A stretch of DNA of 64,000 nucleotides from Chryseobacterium candidae (lineage in GTDB: Bacteria > Bacteroidota > Bacteroidia > Flavobacteriales > Weeksellaceae), in NCBI RefSeq assembly GCF_004916905.1, contig NZ_SDLV01000003.1:186001-250000 (forward strand), given 5' to 3'. The notes beneath the pieces are model-generated. The model was given only the letters and a program-made list of their open reading frames with translations. It ran no database searches and had not been told where the DNA came from. How positions within the stretch are numbered: the stretch's first letter is position 1; every line of letters starts with the position of its first letter. Positions 52,624 through 61,457 of the stretch are shown piece after piece. Made by a program: the position numbers and the translations under genes.

Positions 52624-54117
52624 ATGTTAAAAAAAATAGTTCCTATTCTACTTATTATATTATACCTTACAGGTTTTTTGGTATCATTTCCTTATATATT
52701 CGATAATCTTTTCGAAGCCGAAAAACTGGACAGTATCCGGAATATTTTTGAATATGGAATTATGTTTTCTTCGTTTCTTGTATTCAATGCACTTCTTTTT
52801 AAGAATAAATATACGTCCATAATTTCTGTTATTCTCTGTATATTATTAAGTATTAACTTTCTGATATCAGTTTCCTGTTTTCTTATCTATCATTCCGGAT
52901 TTAATGTAGGAATGGCCATCAGTATTCTTGAGTCTAATCCTGATGAGGCAATGAGTATGTCTTATATGTTTATTCTTCCAGGCATTCTGTTCTTCATTTT
53001 CCTTGGAATGGTACTGTACTCTGTGATTTACCTTAAAAAAAATGTAGTCAGGTTTGATGCTAAATTTATCATTATTGCTTTACTGTGGCTTATTCTGCCC
53101 TTTGGATATCATCTTAAACACAAATATGTAAGCAATAAAGGAGGTGGTAAGATGATTAAGAATGTATACTATCATTTATCGGATTTCAATACTGCTTTGA
53201 ATATACAGAGAGACATTAACGAAATAAAAAAGAACGTTCCGGTCTTCAATATCAAAAAAATACAGCCTGGAATAGAAAACGTCATTCTCATTATTGGAGA
53301 ATCTGAAAGAAAACAAAACATGTCATTATACGGTTATAACAAAAAAACAACTCCTTATACGGATGAACAAGCCGGTAATATGATGATTTTTGATCATGCC
53401 ATTTCTCCAGCAGGCATTACCAACCTGAGTGTTCCACTGATGCTATCCAGTATCCACCCGGATGAATTCAGATATCGTTATGACAAACTATCCTATAATA
53501 TCATCAACATGGCGAATCAAAGCAGATACAATTCTTTCTGGCTGAGTACACAGGCAAGTGCAAGAGGAATTACAGCCATCGCTTCCATGTCTAAAAACAA
53601 AAAATGGGTGAATGGCTATGATGAAGCAATTGTTCCTGAGCTTAAAAAAGTGATTCAGAAGAAGGAAGATAAATTTATAGTTCTTCACATAATGGGAAGC
53701 CATCCAAATCCGTGTAACAGACTTCCTCCTAACTGGAATTCGGGTGATCTGAATTGCTATGACAGCTCTATAAAATATACAGATTATGTTTTCAAAAATA
53801 TTTTCAGTACCCTGAAAAACACCAACTCTGTAATAATCTATGCTTCAGATCATGGTCTTAAAATACAGGGTGACAAATTATTGCATATAGACTCTAAAGA
53901 ATCTACCCAGGTACCATTTTTTGTTTGGTTTGGAGATAAAGTACCTGCAAACTATAGAATTACAGGGCACGAAACAAAACAGACCCAAACCACTTATATT
54001 TATCCTCTGATCATGAAATATATGGGTCTTGAAGCTCCTCAGCATTATAAAAATGAAGGGAATAAATACTTAAACCTGAATATGAGAAGTATGGAATATA
54101 ATCAGCTTCCGGAATAA
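52624..54117 (+). CDS. Phosphoethanolamine transferase-like sulfatase-fold membrane protein
   Basis: From the ATG at 52624 the protein has 497 residues. Five hydrophobic segments make up roughly the first 165 residues, followed by a periplasmic alkaline-phosphatase/sulfatase domain. NVILIIGESERKQNMSLYGY is the EptA/sulfatase entry motif with the metal-binding Glu, SPAGITNLSVPLMLSS holds the likely nucleophile Thr, and YASDHGLKI carries the Asp-His metal ligands. The family moves phosphoethanolamine from phosphatidylethanolamine onto lipid A, core or glycans. A TTG at 52594 would add ten residues ahead of the membrane segment and is less likely. The acceptor is unknown. Confidence 0.86.
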   Translation: MLKKIVPILLIILYLTGFLVSFPYIFDNLFEAEKLDSIRNIFEYGIMFSSFLVFNALLFKNKYTSIISVILCILLSINFLISVSCFLIYHSGFNVGMAISILESNPDEAMSMSYMFILPGILFFIFLGMVLYSVIYLKKNVVRFDAKFIIIALLWLILPFGYHLKHKYVSNKGGGKMIKNVYYHLSDFNTALNIQRDINEIKKNVPVFNIKKIQPGIENVILIIGESERKQNMSLYGYNKKTTPYTDEQAGNMMIFDHAISPAGITNLSVPLMLSSIHPDEFRYRYDKLSYNIINMANQSRYNSFWLSTQASARGITAIASMSKNKKWVNGYDEAIVPELKKVIQKKEDKFIVLHIMGSHPNPCNRLPPNWNSGDLNCYDSSIKYTDYVFKNIFSTLKNTNSVIIYASDHGLKIQGDKLLHIDSKESTQVPFFVWFGDKVPANYRITGHETKQTQTTYIYPLIMKYMGLEAPQHYKNEGNKYLNLNMRSMEYNQLPE

Positions 54118-54441
54118 TAAAAACTCTTTGTAATCAAGCGATTTCGATAGTTTTGCTTTTTTCATCAAAAAAATTACGAATATTTTAATTCACAAATAAC
54201 AAATTCTGATTTATACTTCGTAATTTTATCTAGTGTTTTTTAAACGTTTGATTTCCCCATAGATCACAAACTGCAAAGCATATTGGAATATCAGATATGA
54301 TTTTAAGCATATTTTAATATTAAACTTTGTTAAAAGTGTTCAATTATTTAGCAAAAAGTATATTTTTGTACAATTATTGATTTGGTCTATTGATTTTGGA
54401 AATAATTTAAACGAAATAAATAATTATATAATCTTAAAATT
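54118..54441. other. Gene-free region carrying the promoter of the carbonate cluster
   Basis: About 320 AT-rich bases without a coding frame or RNA-like fold. The only clear element is the -7 box at 54361-54368. Confidence 0.5.
54361..54368 (+). promoter_or_regulatory. -7 promoter element of the carbonic anhydrase cluster
   Basis: TATTTTTG matches TAnnTTTG exactly, 73 nt before the carbonic anhydrase ATG, giving a leader of about 65 nt. No clear TTG at -33. Confidence 0.45.
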
Positions 54442-55110
54442 ATGTCACAATCGTACCAGGTTATTTTCGAAAACAACAAAAAGTGGGTAGAGTCCAAAAT
54501 AGCTGAAGATCCCAACTTCTTCCATGAACTTGCTAAGACTCAGCATCCGGATTATCTGTACATCGGATGTTCGGATAGCAGAGCTACCGCAGAAGAGTTG
54601 ATGGGTGCAAAGCCTGGAGAAGTATTTGTTTACAGAAACATCGCCAATGTTGTTAATACTTTGGATATGAGTTCCACAGCAGTTATTCAATACGCTGTAG
54701 AACATCTGAAAGTAAAACACATTATTGTCTGCGGACATTATAATTGTGGAGGTGTAAAAGCAGCAATGACTCCTCAGGATATGGGGTTATTAAATCCATG
54801 GCTGAGAACCATCCGTGATGTTTACAGATTACATCAGGCGGAACTGGATTCTATTCAGGACGAAAACAAGCGTTATGACAGACTTGTAGAACTTAATGTT
54901 CAGGAGCAGTGCATCAATGTAATTAAAATGGCCTGCGTGCAGGAAAGATACATTTTAGAAGAGTATCCTATTGTACACGGTTGGGTATTCGACCTTAGAA
55001 CTGGTAAAATCATTGATCTGGAGATTGATTTTGAGAAAATCTTAAAAGATATCCAAAAGATCTATAATCTTACAAGTTCGGATTGGGTGATGAGCAGAAA
55101 GACTAAATAG
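54442..55110 (+). CDS. Beta-carbonic anhydrase
   Basis: The zinc enzyme interconverts CO2 and bicarbonate in the cytosol. The 222-residue protein has the zinc ligands Cys43 in GCSDSRATAEEL, His99 and Cys102 in CGHYNCGGVKAAM, and the Asp45-Arg47 dyad. HGWVFDLRTGKIIDLEID near the C-terminus is typical of the CynT/Can-type clade. It leads a cluster with a small secreted protein, a SulP transporter and a second carbonic anhydrase of another subtype. Confidence 0.96.
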   Translation: MSQSYQVIFENNKKWVESKIAEDPNFFHELAKTQHPDYLYIGCSDSRATAEELMGAKPGEVFVYRNIANVVNTLDMSSTAVIQYAVEHLKVKHIIVCGHYNCGGVKAAMTPQDMGLLNPWLRTIRDVYRLHQAELDSIQDENKRYDRLVELNVQEQCINVIKMACVQERYILEEYPIVHGWVFDLRTGKIIDLEIDFEKILKDIQKIYNLTSSDWVMSRKTK

Positions 55111-55131
55111 TTTTTCTAAAAAAAAGATAAA

Positions 55132-55431
55132 ATGAAATTCTGGAGTATTATTGTATTAACGTTTTTTCTGAATTTTACAGCGCTGCCGGGCATTGCTGCA
55201 GTTGCAGGCTGGGATATTGCAAGAACGAATGTAATAATCAACGAAGAAGAACCTCATTCTCACCCCTCCTCATTCATTGTTTACGAAAAGACCATTCCGA
55301 AACCTTTAGATGTATTTGATTATCTTAAGTTTTCAGAACCAGATGTTCAGGGCATGTCTTTTGTTCTGATTGATGATTCTTTTCATCTTTCCCCATTACT
55401 TACTATATTTTCTCCTCCTCCGGAAGCGTAA
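55132..55431 (+). CDS. Small secreted protein of unknown function
   Basis: The 99-residue protein starts with a signal peptide (hydrophobic residues 4 to about 23, ALPGIAAVAG). The short mature part has EEEPHSHPSSF, a histidine-containing acidic patch, and ends FSPPPEA. I do not recognise a domain. It lies 21 nt after the carbonic anhydrase and upstream of the SulP transporter, so it may belong to inorganic-carbon handling, but nothing in the sequence proves this. Confidence 0.6.
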   Translation: MKFWSIIVLTFFLNFTALPGIAAVAGWDIARTNVIINEEEPHSHPSSFIVYEKTIPKPLDVFDYLKFSEPDVQGMSFVLIDDSFHLSPLLTIFSPPPEA

Positions 55432-55574
55432 CTCCTATAGTTAGATTTTTTTGATACCATTTCCATATCATTTTGTGATATAGGATACACACGTACTTTA
55501 AAATTTTTTTTCACTTTTTTATAACTGACTTATTAAAAAACAGATAAGCCGGTTATCCCTTACAGCTTCACATT

Positions 55575-57167
55575 ATGAAAAAGACATCATTAATAGGAGG
55601 AATCAAGGAAAATTTTCCTTCAGGACTCGTGGTATTTTTAGTAGCACTTCCGTTGTGTTTAGGAATTGCTTTAGCATCAGGTGCGCCACCATTATCCGGT
55701 ATTATTGCCGGTATCGTAGGCGGCCTGGTAGTAGGAACAATCAGTAATTCAAATATTTCAGTTTCCGGGCCTGCTGCAGGTCTGACAGCTATCGTTTTAA
55801 CAGCAATAACAGATCTTGGCGCATTTGAACTTTTTCTTTGTGCAGGGATTATTGCAGGACTTATTCAATTGATTTTAGGGTTTGTAAGAGCTGGAAGTAT
55901 TTCCAACTATTTCCCGAATAACGTCATTGAAGGAATGCTTGCTGCCATAGGAATCATTATTATTTTAAAACAGATTCCGCATGCATTAGGATTCGACAAA
56001 GATTATGAAGGTCATGAATCTATTTTTGACAATGGCCTGAATTTCGGCTATTTTACAGAATTATTTGGAGCGATCCATGCGGGTGCCATTGTTATTACTT
56101 TAATTTCTGTAGCAATCCTTATTGCATGGGACAAAATCCATGTACTGAAAAGGATGAAAATGCTTCCGGGAGCATTGGTTGCTGTAATTGCAAGTATTCT
56201 TTTAAATCAGCTCTTTAAGATGTCCGGAAGTTCTCTGGCTATCGAAACCCAGCATTTGGTTTCTTTACCGGTTCCACAGTCTTTTGATGATTTTAAAAAT
56301 CTGATCACCACTCCAGACTTTAATGGTTTCACGAATCCAAAGGTATGGATCGTAGGAGCAACAATTGCTATTGTGGCATCTATTGAGACTTTACTTTGTA
56401 TTGAAGCTTCCGACCGGCTGGACAGACAAAGAAGAATTACAGATACCAATCTTGAGCTTAAGGCCCAGGGAATCGGAAACCTTATCAGTTCTTTTATTGG
56501 CGGACTTCCAATGACTTCCGTTGTGGTAAGAAGTTCTGCGAATGCCAATGCGGGAGCAACCTCTAAAATGTCAACTATTATTCATGGTGTATTCTTATTG
56601 ATTTGCGTACTTTCTATTCCTGTTGTTTTAAATCTAATTCCATTAGCTACACTGGCTGCGGTATTAATTTTAGTAGGATATAAACTGGCAAAGCCGGCTA
56701 CGTTCAAACATTTCTGGCACTTAGGAAAATATCAGTTTATTCCGTTTGTGGCAACCGTTGTAGCTGTAGTGGCAACAGACCTGTTAAAAGGAGTAGGAAT
56801 TGGTCTTGCCATCTCCGTTTTCTATATTCTTCAGGGAAATATGAAAAGAGCTTATTATTTAAGCAGAGAAAGGTTGGATGATGCTGATGGAATCAATATC
56901 AAGCTTGCTGAAGAAGTATCATTTTTAAATAAGGCAGCCATCAAAAAAACACTTAAAAACATAAAACCAAACTCTACAGTGATCATTGATGCAAGGAGCA
57001 CTTCCTACATTGCAACCGATGTATTGGAAATGATTCAGGATTTCGCCAATATCCGTGCAAAGGAACAAGACATTACTGTAGAGCTTATAGGCTTTAAAAC
57101 TTCATACAGAGATTACGAAAGAAGTGAGGATTCCCATATTCTGGTGACTCACAAAAGAGCCATGTAA
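55575..57167 (+). CDS. SulP-family inorganic anion transporter (probable bicarbonate transporter)
   Basis: The 530-residue membrane protein has the SulP opening FPSGLVVFLVALPLCLGIAL, followed by about a dozen hydrophobic segments, including VSGPAAGLTAIVLTAI (the family signature near helix 3) and GLPMTSVVVRSSANANAGA. The C-terminal about 100 residues form a shortened STAS-like domain (STVIIDARSTSYIATDVLEM). Family members move sulfate or bicarbonate. Flanking carbonic anhydrases on both sides argue for bicarbonate here, by inference from context. Confidence 0.92.
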   Translation: MKKTSLIGGIKENFPSGLVVFLVALPLCLGIALASGAPPLSGIIAGIVGGLVVGTISNSNISVSGPAAGLTAIVLTAITDLGAFELFLCAGIIAGLIQLILGFVRAGSISNYFPNNVIEGMLAAIGIIIILKQIPHALGFDKDYEGHESIFDNGLNFGYFTELFGAIHAGAIVITLISVAILIAWDKIHVLKRMKMLPGALVAVIASILLNQLFKMSGSSLAIETQHLVSLPVPQSFDDFKNLITTPDFNGFTNPKVWIVGATIAIVASIETLLCIEASDRLDRQRRITDTNLELKAQGIGNLISSFIGGLPMTSVVVRSSANANAGATSKMSTIIHGVFLLICVLSIPVVLNLIPLATLAAVLILVGYKLAKPATFKHFWHLGKYQFIPFVATVVAVVATDLLKGVGIGLAISVFYILQGNMKRAYYLSRERLDDADGINIKLAEEVSFLNKAAIKKTLKNIKPNSTVIIDARSTSYIATDVLEMIQDFANIRAKEQDITVELIGFKTSYRDYERSEDSHILVTHKRAM

Positions 57168-57218
57168 TCCCAATAATTAATTAATTTTTTTAACTTTAAA
57201 TTCGAAAATAATAAAAAT

Positions 57219-57854
57219 ATGAAAGCACATACATACGAAACCCAGTCTACTATTACTCCTGAGAAAGCATTGGAATTCTTAAAAGAAGGAAACCAGAGAT
57301 TTGTAAACAATCTTAAAGCAAACAGAGACCTTCTTGAACAAGTGAATGCAACCCGTGAGGGACAGTGGCCTTTTGCAGTAGTTTTAAGCTGTATAGACAG
57401 CCGTACCTCTGCAGAGCTTATCTTTGACCAGGGATTGGGAGATGTATTCAGTATCAGAATTGCCGGTAACTTTGTGAATCAGGACATTCTGGGATCTATG
57501 GAATTTGGCTGTAATGTTGCAGGTTCTAAACTTATTGTAGTTTTAGGACACACCAAGTGCGGAGCTTTGAAAGGAGGTCTTGATGCTGCAAAAATTGAAG
57601 GCATGGGAATGGACAACCTGAACCACCTTATCAACCACTTCAATCCTATTATCAATGACATTATTGAAGAGAATGAAGAGCGTTCATCTAACAACAGCTT
57701 GCTTCTTGAAAGGCTTAATCATCAAAATGTAAAAAGTGCGATTGAAGATATCCGTAAGCAAAGCTCAACACTTAAAAATCTCGAAGCTGAGGGTAAAATT
57801 AAAATCGTGGGAGCAAACTATGACGTGGAAACAGGTGTAGTAACCTGGTTATAA
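57219..57854 (+). CDS. Beta-carbonic anhydrase, second subtype
   Basis: The 211-residue protein has zinc ligands Cys58 in LSCIDSRTSAELIFD, His111 and Cys114 in LGHTKCGALKGGLD, and the Asp60-Arg62 dyad. GNQRFVNN before the core and KIVGANYDVETGVVTWL at the end place it in a different beta-clade from the enzyme at 54442. It follows the SulP gene by 51 nt and ends at a terminator, so it is probably the last gene of the cluster. No signal peptide is seen. Confidence 0.95.
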   Translation: MKAHTYETQSTITPEKALEFLKEGNQRFVNNLKANRDLLEQVNATREGQWPFAVVLSCIDSRTSAELIFDQGLGDVFSIRIAGNFVNQDILGSMEFGCNVAGSKLIVVLGHTKCGALKGGLDAAKIEGMGMDNLNHLINHFNPIINDIIEENEERSSNNSLLLERLNHQNVKSAIEDIRKQSSTLKNLEAEGKIKIVGANYDVETGVVTWL

Positions 57855-57892
57855 GAAGTAAAACTCTTACATTTCAATTATAATTTACAGAA

Positions 57893-57919
57893 AAATGCCA
57901 TCGGAATCCGATGGCATTT
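57893..57919 (+). terminator. Terminator after the carbonate cluster
   Basis: AAATGCCATCGGA (57893-57905) and TCCGATGGCATTT (57907-57919) form a perfect 13-bp inverted repeat, with the innermost bases serving as loop. It ends the carbonic anhydrase transcript. Confidence 0.82.
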
Positions 57920-58227
57920 ATGTTTTATTATATATCATCATAAAATAAGATAATTATAAACCCGGCTTGTCAATAAACTGGCTTAAATAGCAACATATTT
58001 CATTTCAAAGAGATTTAGTTTTAATTATTGAAAATTAATTATAATATTGCAGTTTCTTTTTAAAGAAAAAATACGACATGATTTGTCGTTATAAAGCTAT
58101 GGTTTTGTTATTGAGTAAACTAAAAACCAACATCTCAAAATAAAAAATGAATGTAACTTGAAAATCTTATCGTAAAAAAACAAATTAAGGCACTGTAATG
58201 TTACGGAAACGTATATTAGAAGTGTGA
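57920..58227. other. Non-coding junction before the truncated RHS gene
   Basis: About 300 bases with no full frame. The RHS reading frame appears only after the TGA at 58225-58227, with no start codon just behind it. A neighbouring frame reads NVTETYIRS just before, which could be RHS-like code shifted in frame; that is uncertain. This is the likely break point. Confidence 0.4.
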
Positions 58228-58377
58228 AAGTTTACCACAAAAACTATCGGCAGGACAACTTCCCGGACACTTGATGCTTTAGGAAATGTCCTATCATCCA
58301 CCGATAAAGGCGGAACAGTACAATTTTCTTATAATGCAGCAGGTCAGCAAATCCAGGCAAAATATGCGGAGCATATT

Positions 58378-60987
58378 GTGACTACCCTATACGATGACTG
58401 GGGCAATAAAATACGGGTAGAAGATCCTTCAACCGGTGTATATGAATACCAATATCTTGGTTATATGGGGGCTTTGTCAAGAGTAATAAGCCCAAAAGGT
58501 GAAAAAAGGTTTCAATACAACAGTCTTGGGCAGCTTATCCTACAGAATGAAAAGTCTACCACTGGAAGCGAAACTGATAAAGCGATAAATTTCTCCTATA
58601 ACAATAAGGGAAGACTTACTGTAAAAGAAGGAACCTCCAATGGAAAAAAATATTCGTATACCATAAATTATGATCCGCAAGGACGGACAATAGCTTCTTT
58701 TCAGGAAACTCCTGAAGCCTACTTTTCACACAAGAATGTTGTCTATGATAACAAGGGAAGAATAAGCTCTTATGAAAAAGAAATACATACTTCTGTGGGA
58801 ACAACAGCTGCTTCTATCGAAAATGTGTACAGTGCCTGGAATGGTGAGCTTTCTCAGGTTAAGGAAAAAACTTCAGGCAAAGTTTTATGGGAGCTGAAAG
58901 AAACCAATGCAAAAGGATTGCTGGTAAAGGCTAAGCTGGGAGCAGCTGACATTAATAATGAATATGACTCTAATGGGTTTTTGACGAATGTTAATCATTC
59001 TTCCGCGGTTCAGCCAAATATCCTTAAAATCTCGTATTCATTTGACGCGATTAAGAATGAGCTTAAAAGCAGAAAATCGGGAGTCACTCCTTATACAGAA
59101 TATTTTGATTATGACGACAACAACCGCTTGGTCAACTGGACGGATCCTATTACTGGTATTAAGCCAGCTGCAAACAGGAATATTTATGATGCTAAGGGTA
59201 GAATATTGGAAAATGATCAGGTAGGAACTATCAAGTATGAAAATGCAGGCAAGATTTATCAGGCCACCAGTATGACCCTTAATAACAACGGAATAGCAAA
59301 TTATAATCAGGATTTGATTCAGCATGTTCTTTACAATGAGAACAACGATCCGGTTTTCATTAACGGAGAAAGAGGTGACGTTGCATTTGAGTATGGATTA
59401 ACCGGGATGAGACAAAGAGTTACCTATGGAGGAAACTTTAATGCAGATGACAGTGGGAAATTTACCCGGTTGTATAGTGAGGAAGGAAGCTTTGAAGTGG
59501 TAAAAAATAATCTTACCGGAGAAGAAAAACATATCATTTATATTGAAGGCAGTCCATATGAAAGTAATATTGTATTTTTGAAGAGTTTTGATGAGCTTAC
59601 CGGATCATTTAAATTCTTGCATAAGGACTATCTTGGAAGTATCTTGGCCATCAGTGGAGAAGAAGGTTATCTATTCGAAAAACGCCACTATGATGCTTGG
59701 GGAAACTTTACCCACTTACAGATTGGGACCAGTATAATAGCTGTTGGTAAAGCCAACATTGAAGAAACTTTAGAAGCGTGGGGAACACCACTTCTGATAG
59801 ACAGAGGCTATACCGGTCACGAGCATTTTATGGAAGTAGGCATCATCCACATGAATGGAAGGCTCTATGATCCGCTTCTCAGAAGGTTCCTGAATGCGGA
59901 TGAAAATATCCAGGACCCATTCAATACTCAGATCTATAACAGGTATGGGTATGTGATGAATAATCCGCTAATCTACACTGATCCAAATGGAGAATTTGCA
60001 TGGATTGTTGTAGGAGCAGTAATAGGCGGCTATTTAACAGGAGTAAAAGCGAATGGTTCATGGAATCCAGTAAAATGGAACTGGGGAGCGACCTGGGGAA
60101 AAATTGCGATGGGAGCTGCTGTAGGGGCATTCACCGGAGGTGTTGGAGCAGCTGTTGGTTCTGCATCCCTTGCCGCCGCAGGCGCCTATGGAATCCAGGG
60201 TGGTCTGCTGGGAGGAGCGATCGCGGGTGCTTCTGGAGGAGCAATTGCAGGAGCTATTAACGGATTTGCCACTGCCGTAATGTTTGGAGAAGATGTGATA
60301 GAGGGAACGGTAATGGGTGGCTTATCAGGTGCCGCTATAGGAGGTGCGGCTGGTGCTATTGCCGGAACTATAGGTCAGCTTGCCCAAAACGCAAAGGCAG
60401 CTCAAATTGGCGCCCCGCAAGGAACAATCTTAAAAGGAGCTCCCATTGCTGAAGGTAGAAGTGCATGGACATTTAACAATACACCAAAAACTACCACAGT
60501 AGGAGCAACTCCTGTGAAAACTACCCCTATAGAAATTGGGGATATTGGTGTCAGTACTGATCAATATGTAGGGACAAAGTTTGTTAACGAACAACCAGTA
60601 AAAGTTTATGAGGAAGGGCCACAAAAAATATTCAAAGGAAATTATGCAAGTAATGAAGGAGCATCAAAGACAACCACTTCATTACGCAAAGTTGGCACAG
60701 TTTTAGAAAGTGTTGATGATGTTATGGCTAACCCTAATCTTTTAGATGGAAAATCCTATGGATATGTACGTAGTATTTTAGGTAATTCAAAGAATTGGGT
60801 TAATGATGTTATGAGACGAAGTACTCGAGCAAATGGTTGGGTACTTCGTGAAATGAATCAGACAGGTAATGATTTTACAGGAAGAATGATACAATATCAT
60901 CCAGGTACCCCAAGACATTTCAATGGTATGCCATATTGGAAAGTATCATCAGGAAATGGAACCTTTAGAATACCCTTAAATCCATAA
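58378..60987 (+). CDS. RHS-repeat protein with toxin-like C-terminus, 5'-truncated
   Basis: From a GTG at 58378 the frame gives 869 residues, and it is open and RHS-like back to 58228 (TTSRTLDALGNVLSSTDKGG) without a plausible start. Intact RHS proteins of this phylum are far longer and have a secretion signal, so this is likely the 3' part of a broken gene or a silent cassette. Residues 1-490 hold YD repeats. The RHS core is near residues 495-540 (RLYDPLLRRFLNADENIQ, YGYVMNNPLIYTDPNGE). A glycine/alanine-rich, membrane-active-looking segment covers about 541-680. The last about 90 residues (from LDGKSYGYVRSILG to the end, with IQYHPGTPRHFNGMPYWKVS) form the putative toxin domain. I do not recognise its activity; the His and Arg residues would suit a nuclease. 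Two candidate immunity genes follow. Confidence 0.8.
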   Translation: MTTLYDDWGNKIRVEDPSTGVYEYQYLGYMGALSRVISPKGEKRFQYNSLGQLILQNEKSTTGSETDKAINFSYNNKGRLTVKEGTSNGKKYSYTINYDPQGRTIASFQETPEAYFSHKNVVYDNKGRISSYEKEIHTSVGTTAASIENVYSAWNGELSQVKEKTSGKVLWELKETNAKGLLVKAKLGAADINNEYDSNGFLTNVNHSSAVQPNILKISYSFDAIKNELKSRKSGVTPYTEYFDYDDNNRLVNWTDPITGIKPAANRNIYDAKGRILENDQVGTIKYENAGKIYQATSMTLNNNGIANYNQDLIQHVLYNENNDPVFINGERGDVAFEYGLTGMRQRVTYGGNFNADDSGKFTRLYSEEGSFEVVKNNLTGEEKHIIYIEGSPYESNIVFLKSFDELTGSFKFLHKDYLGSILAISGEEGYLFEKRHYDAWGNFTHLQIGTSIIAVGKANIEETLEAWGTPLLIDRGYTGHEHFMEVGIIHMNGRLYDPLLRRFLNADENIQDPFNTQIYNRYGYVMNNPLIYTDPNGEFAWIVVGAVIGGYLTGVKANGSWNPVKWNWGATWGKIAMGAAVGAFTGGVGAAVGSASLAAAGAYGIQGGLLGGAIAGASGGAIAGAINGFATAVMFGEDVIEGTVMGGLSGAAIGGAAGAIAGTIGQLAQNAKAAQIGAPQGTILKGAPIAEGRSAWTFNNTPKTTTVGATPVKTTPIEIGDIGVSTDQYVGTKFVNEQPVKVYEEGPQKIFKGNYASNEGASKTTTSLRKVGTVLESVDDVMANPNLLDGKSYGYVRSILGNSKNWVNDVMRRSTRANGWVLREMNQTGNDFTGRMIQYHPGTPRHFNGMPYWKVSSGNGTFRIPLNP

Positions 60988-60989
60988 AT

Positions 60990-61334
60990 ATGAAAAATCA
61001 ATATAAAAAAATTGTAGAAAGTTTAAAATTATTAGCATCCTCGTTAGAGGAACAGGAGAAATACTTACCCGATTTTGCAGATGTCCCAGATGACGTTACA
61101 TCAACTTTTGAAAATGCTTTTTTATTATTACCTCCTCTTATAGAAAGTAATAAATTTTCCAATGCTTCAATAGCATCAATTTTACGTTTGAATAATAAAG
61201 TACAATGGTGTTTAAGAAATATTGATTTGGATGACTTTTCAAATTCAGAGTGGAATAAAGTAAGAGAAATGGCAAAAAATACGCTTCAAATAATGGGAGA
61301 GTCCTTTGGGAAACCCGATCTCCATTATATATGA
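60990..61334 (+). CDS. Candidate immunity protein of the RHS toxin
   Basis: The 114-residue, mostly helical, acidic cytosolic protein starts 2 nt after the RHS stop codon, the position of an immunity gene in polymorphic toxin systems. Visible sequence includes KLLASSLEEQEKYLPDFADV and a C-terminal WNKVREMAKNTLQIMGESFG. I do not recognise the family. The DNA is AT-rich, like the toxin-coding end of the RHS gene, and a strong terminator follows. Confidence 0.68.
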   Translation: MKNQYKKIVESLKLLASSLEEQEKYLPDFADVPDDVTSTFENAFLLLPPLIESNKFSNASIASILRLNNKVQWCLRNIDLDDFSNSEWNKVREMAKNTLQIMGESFGKPDLHYI

Positions 61335-61368
61335 TAAAAACTTATAAATATTAGTTTAATAACTCATT

Positions 61369-61406
61369 ACCTATTGCGTTCTAAAAACACGCAATAGGTT
61401 TTTTTT
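61369..61406 (+). terminator. Terminator after the first candidate immunity gene
   Basis: ACCTATTGCG (61369-61378) and CGCAATAGGT (61390-61399) form a perfect 10-bp stem with an 11-nt loop, followed by a run of about eight T: a strong intrinsic terminator. Confidence 0.88.
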
Positions 61407-61457
61407 AAAAATAGCCATAGAATATATGCAAATTTAATAAGCTGACTAAATTATACT

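Noticed and set aside
59038-60624. Several frames of 64-95 codons overlapping the RHS gene
   Set aside because: They lie inside continuous RHS-repeat code and the glycine-rich segment; alternative frames only.
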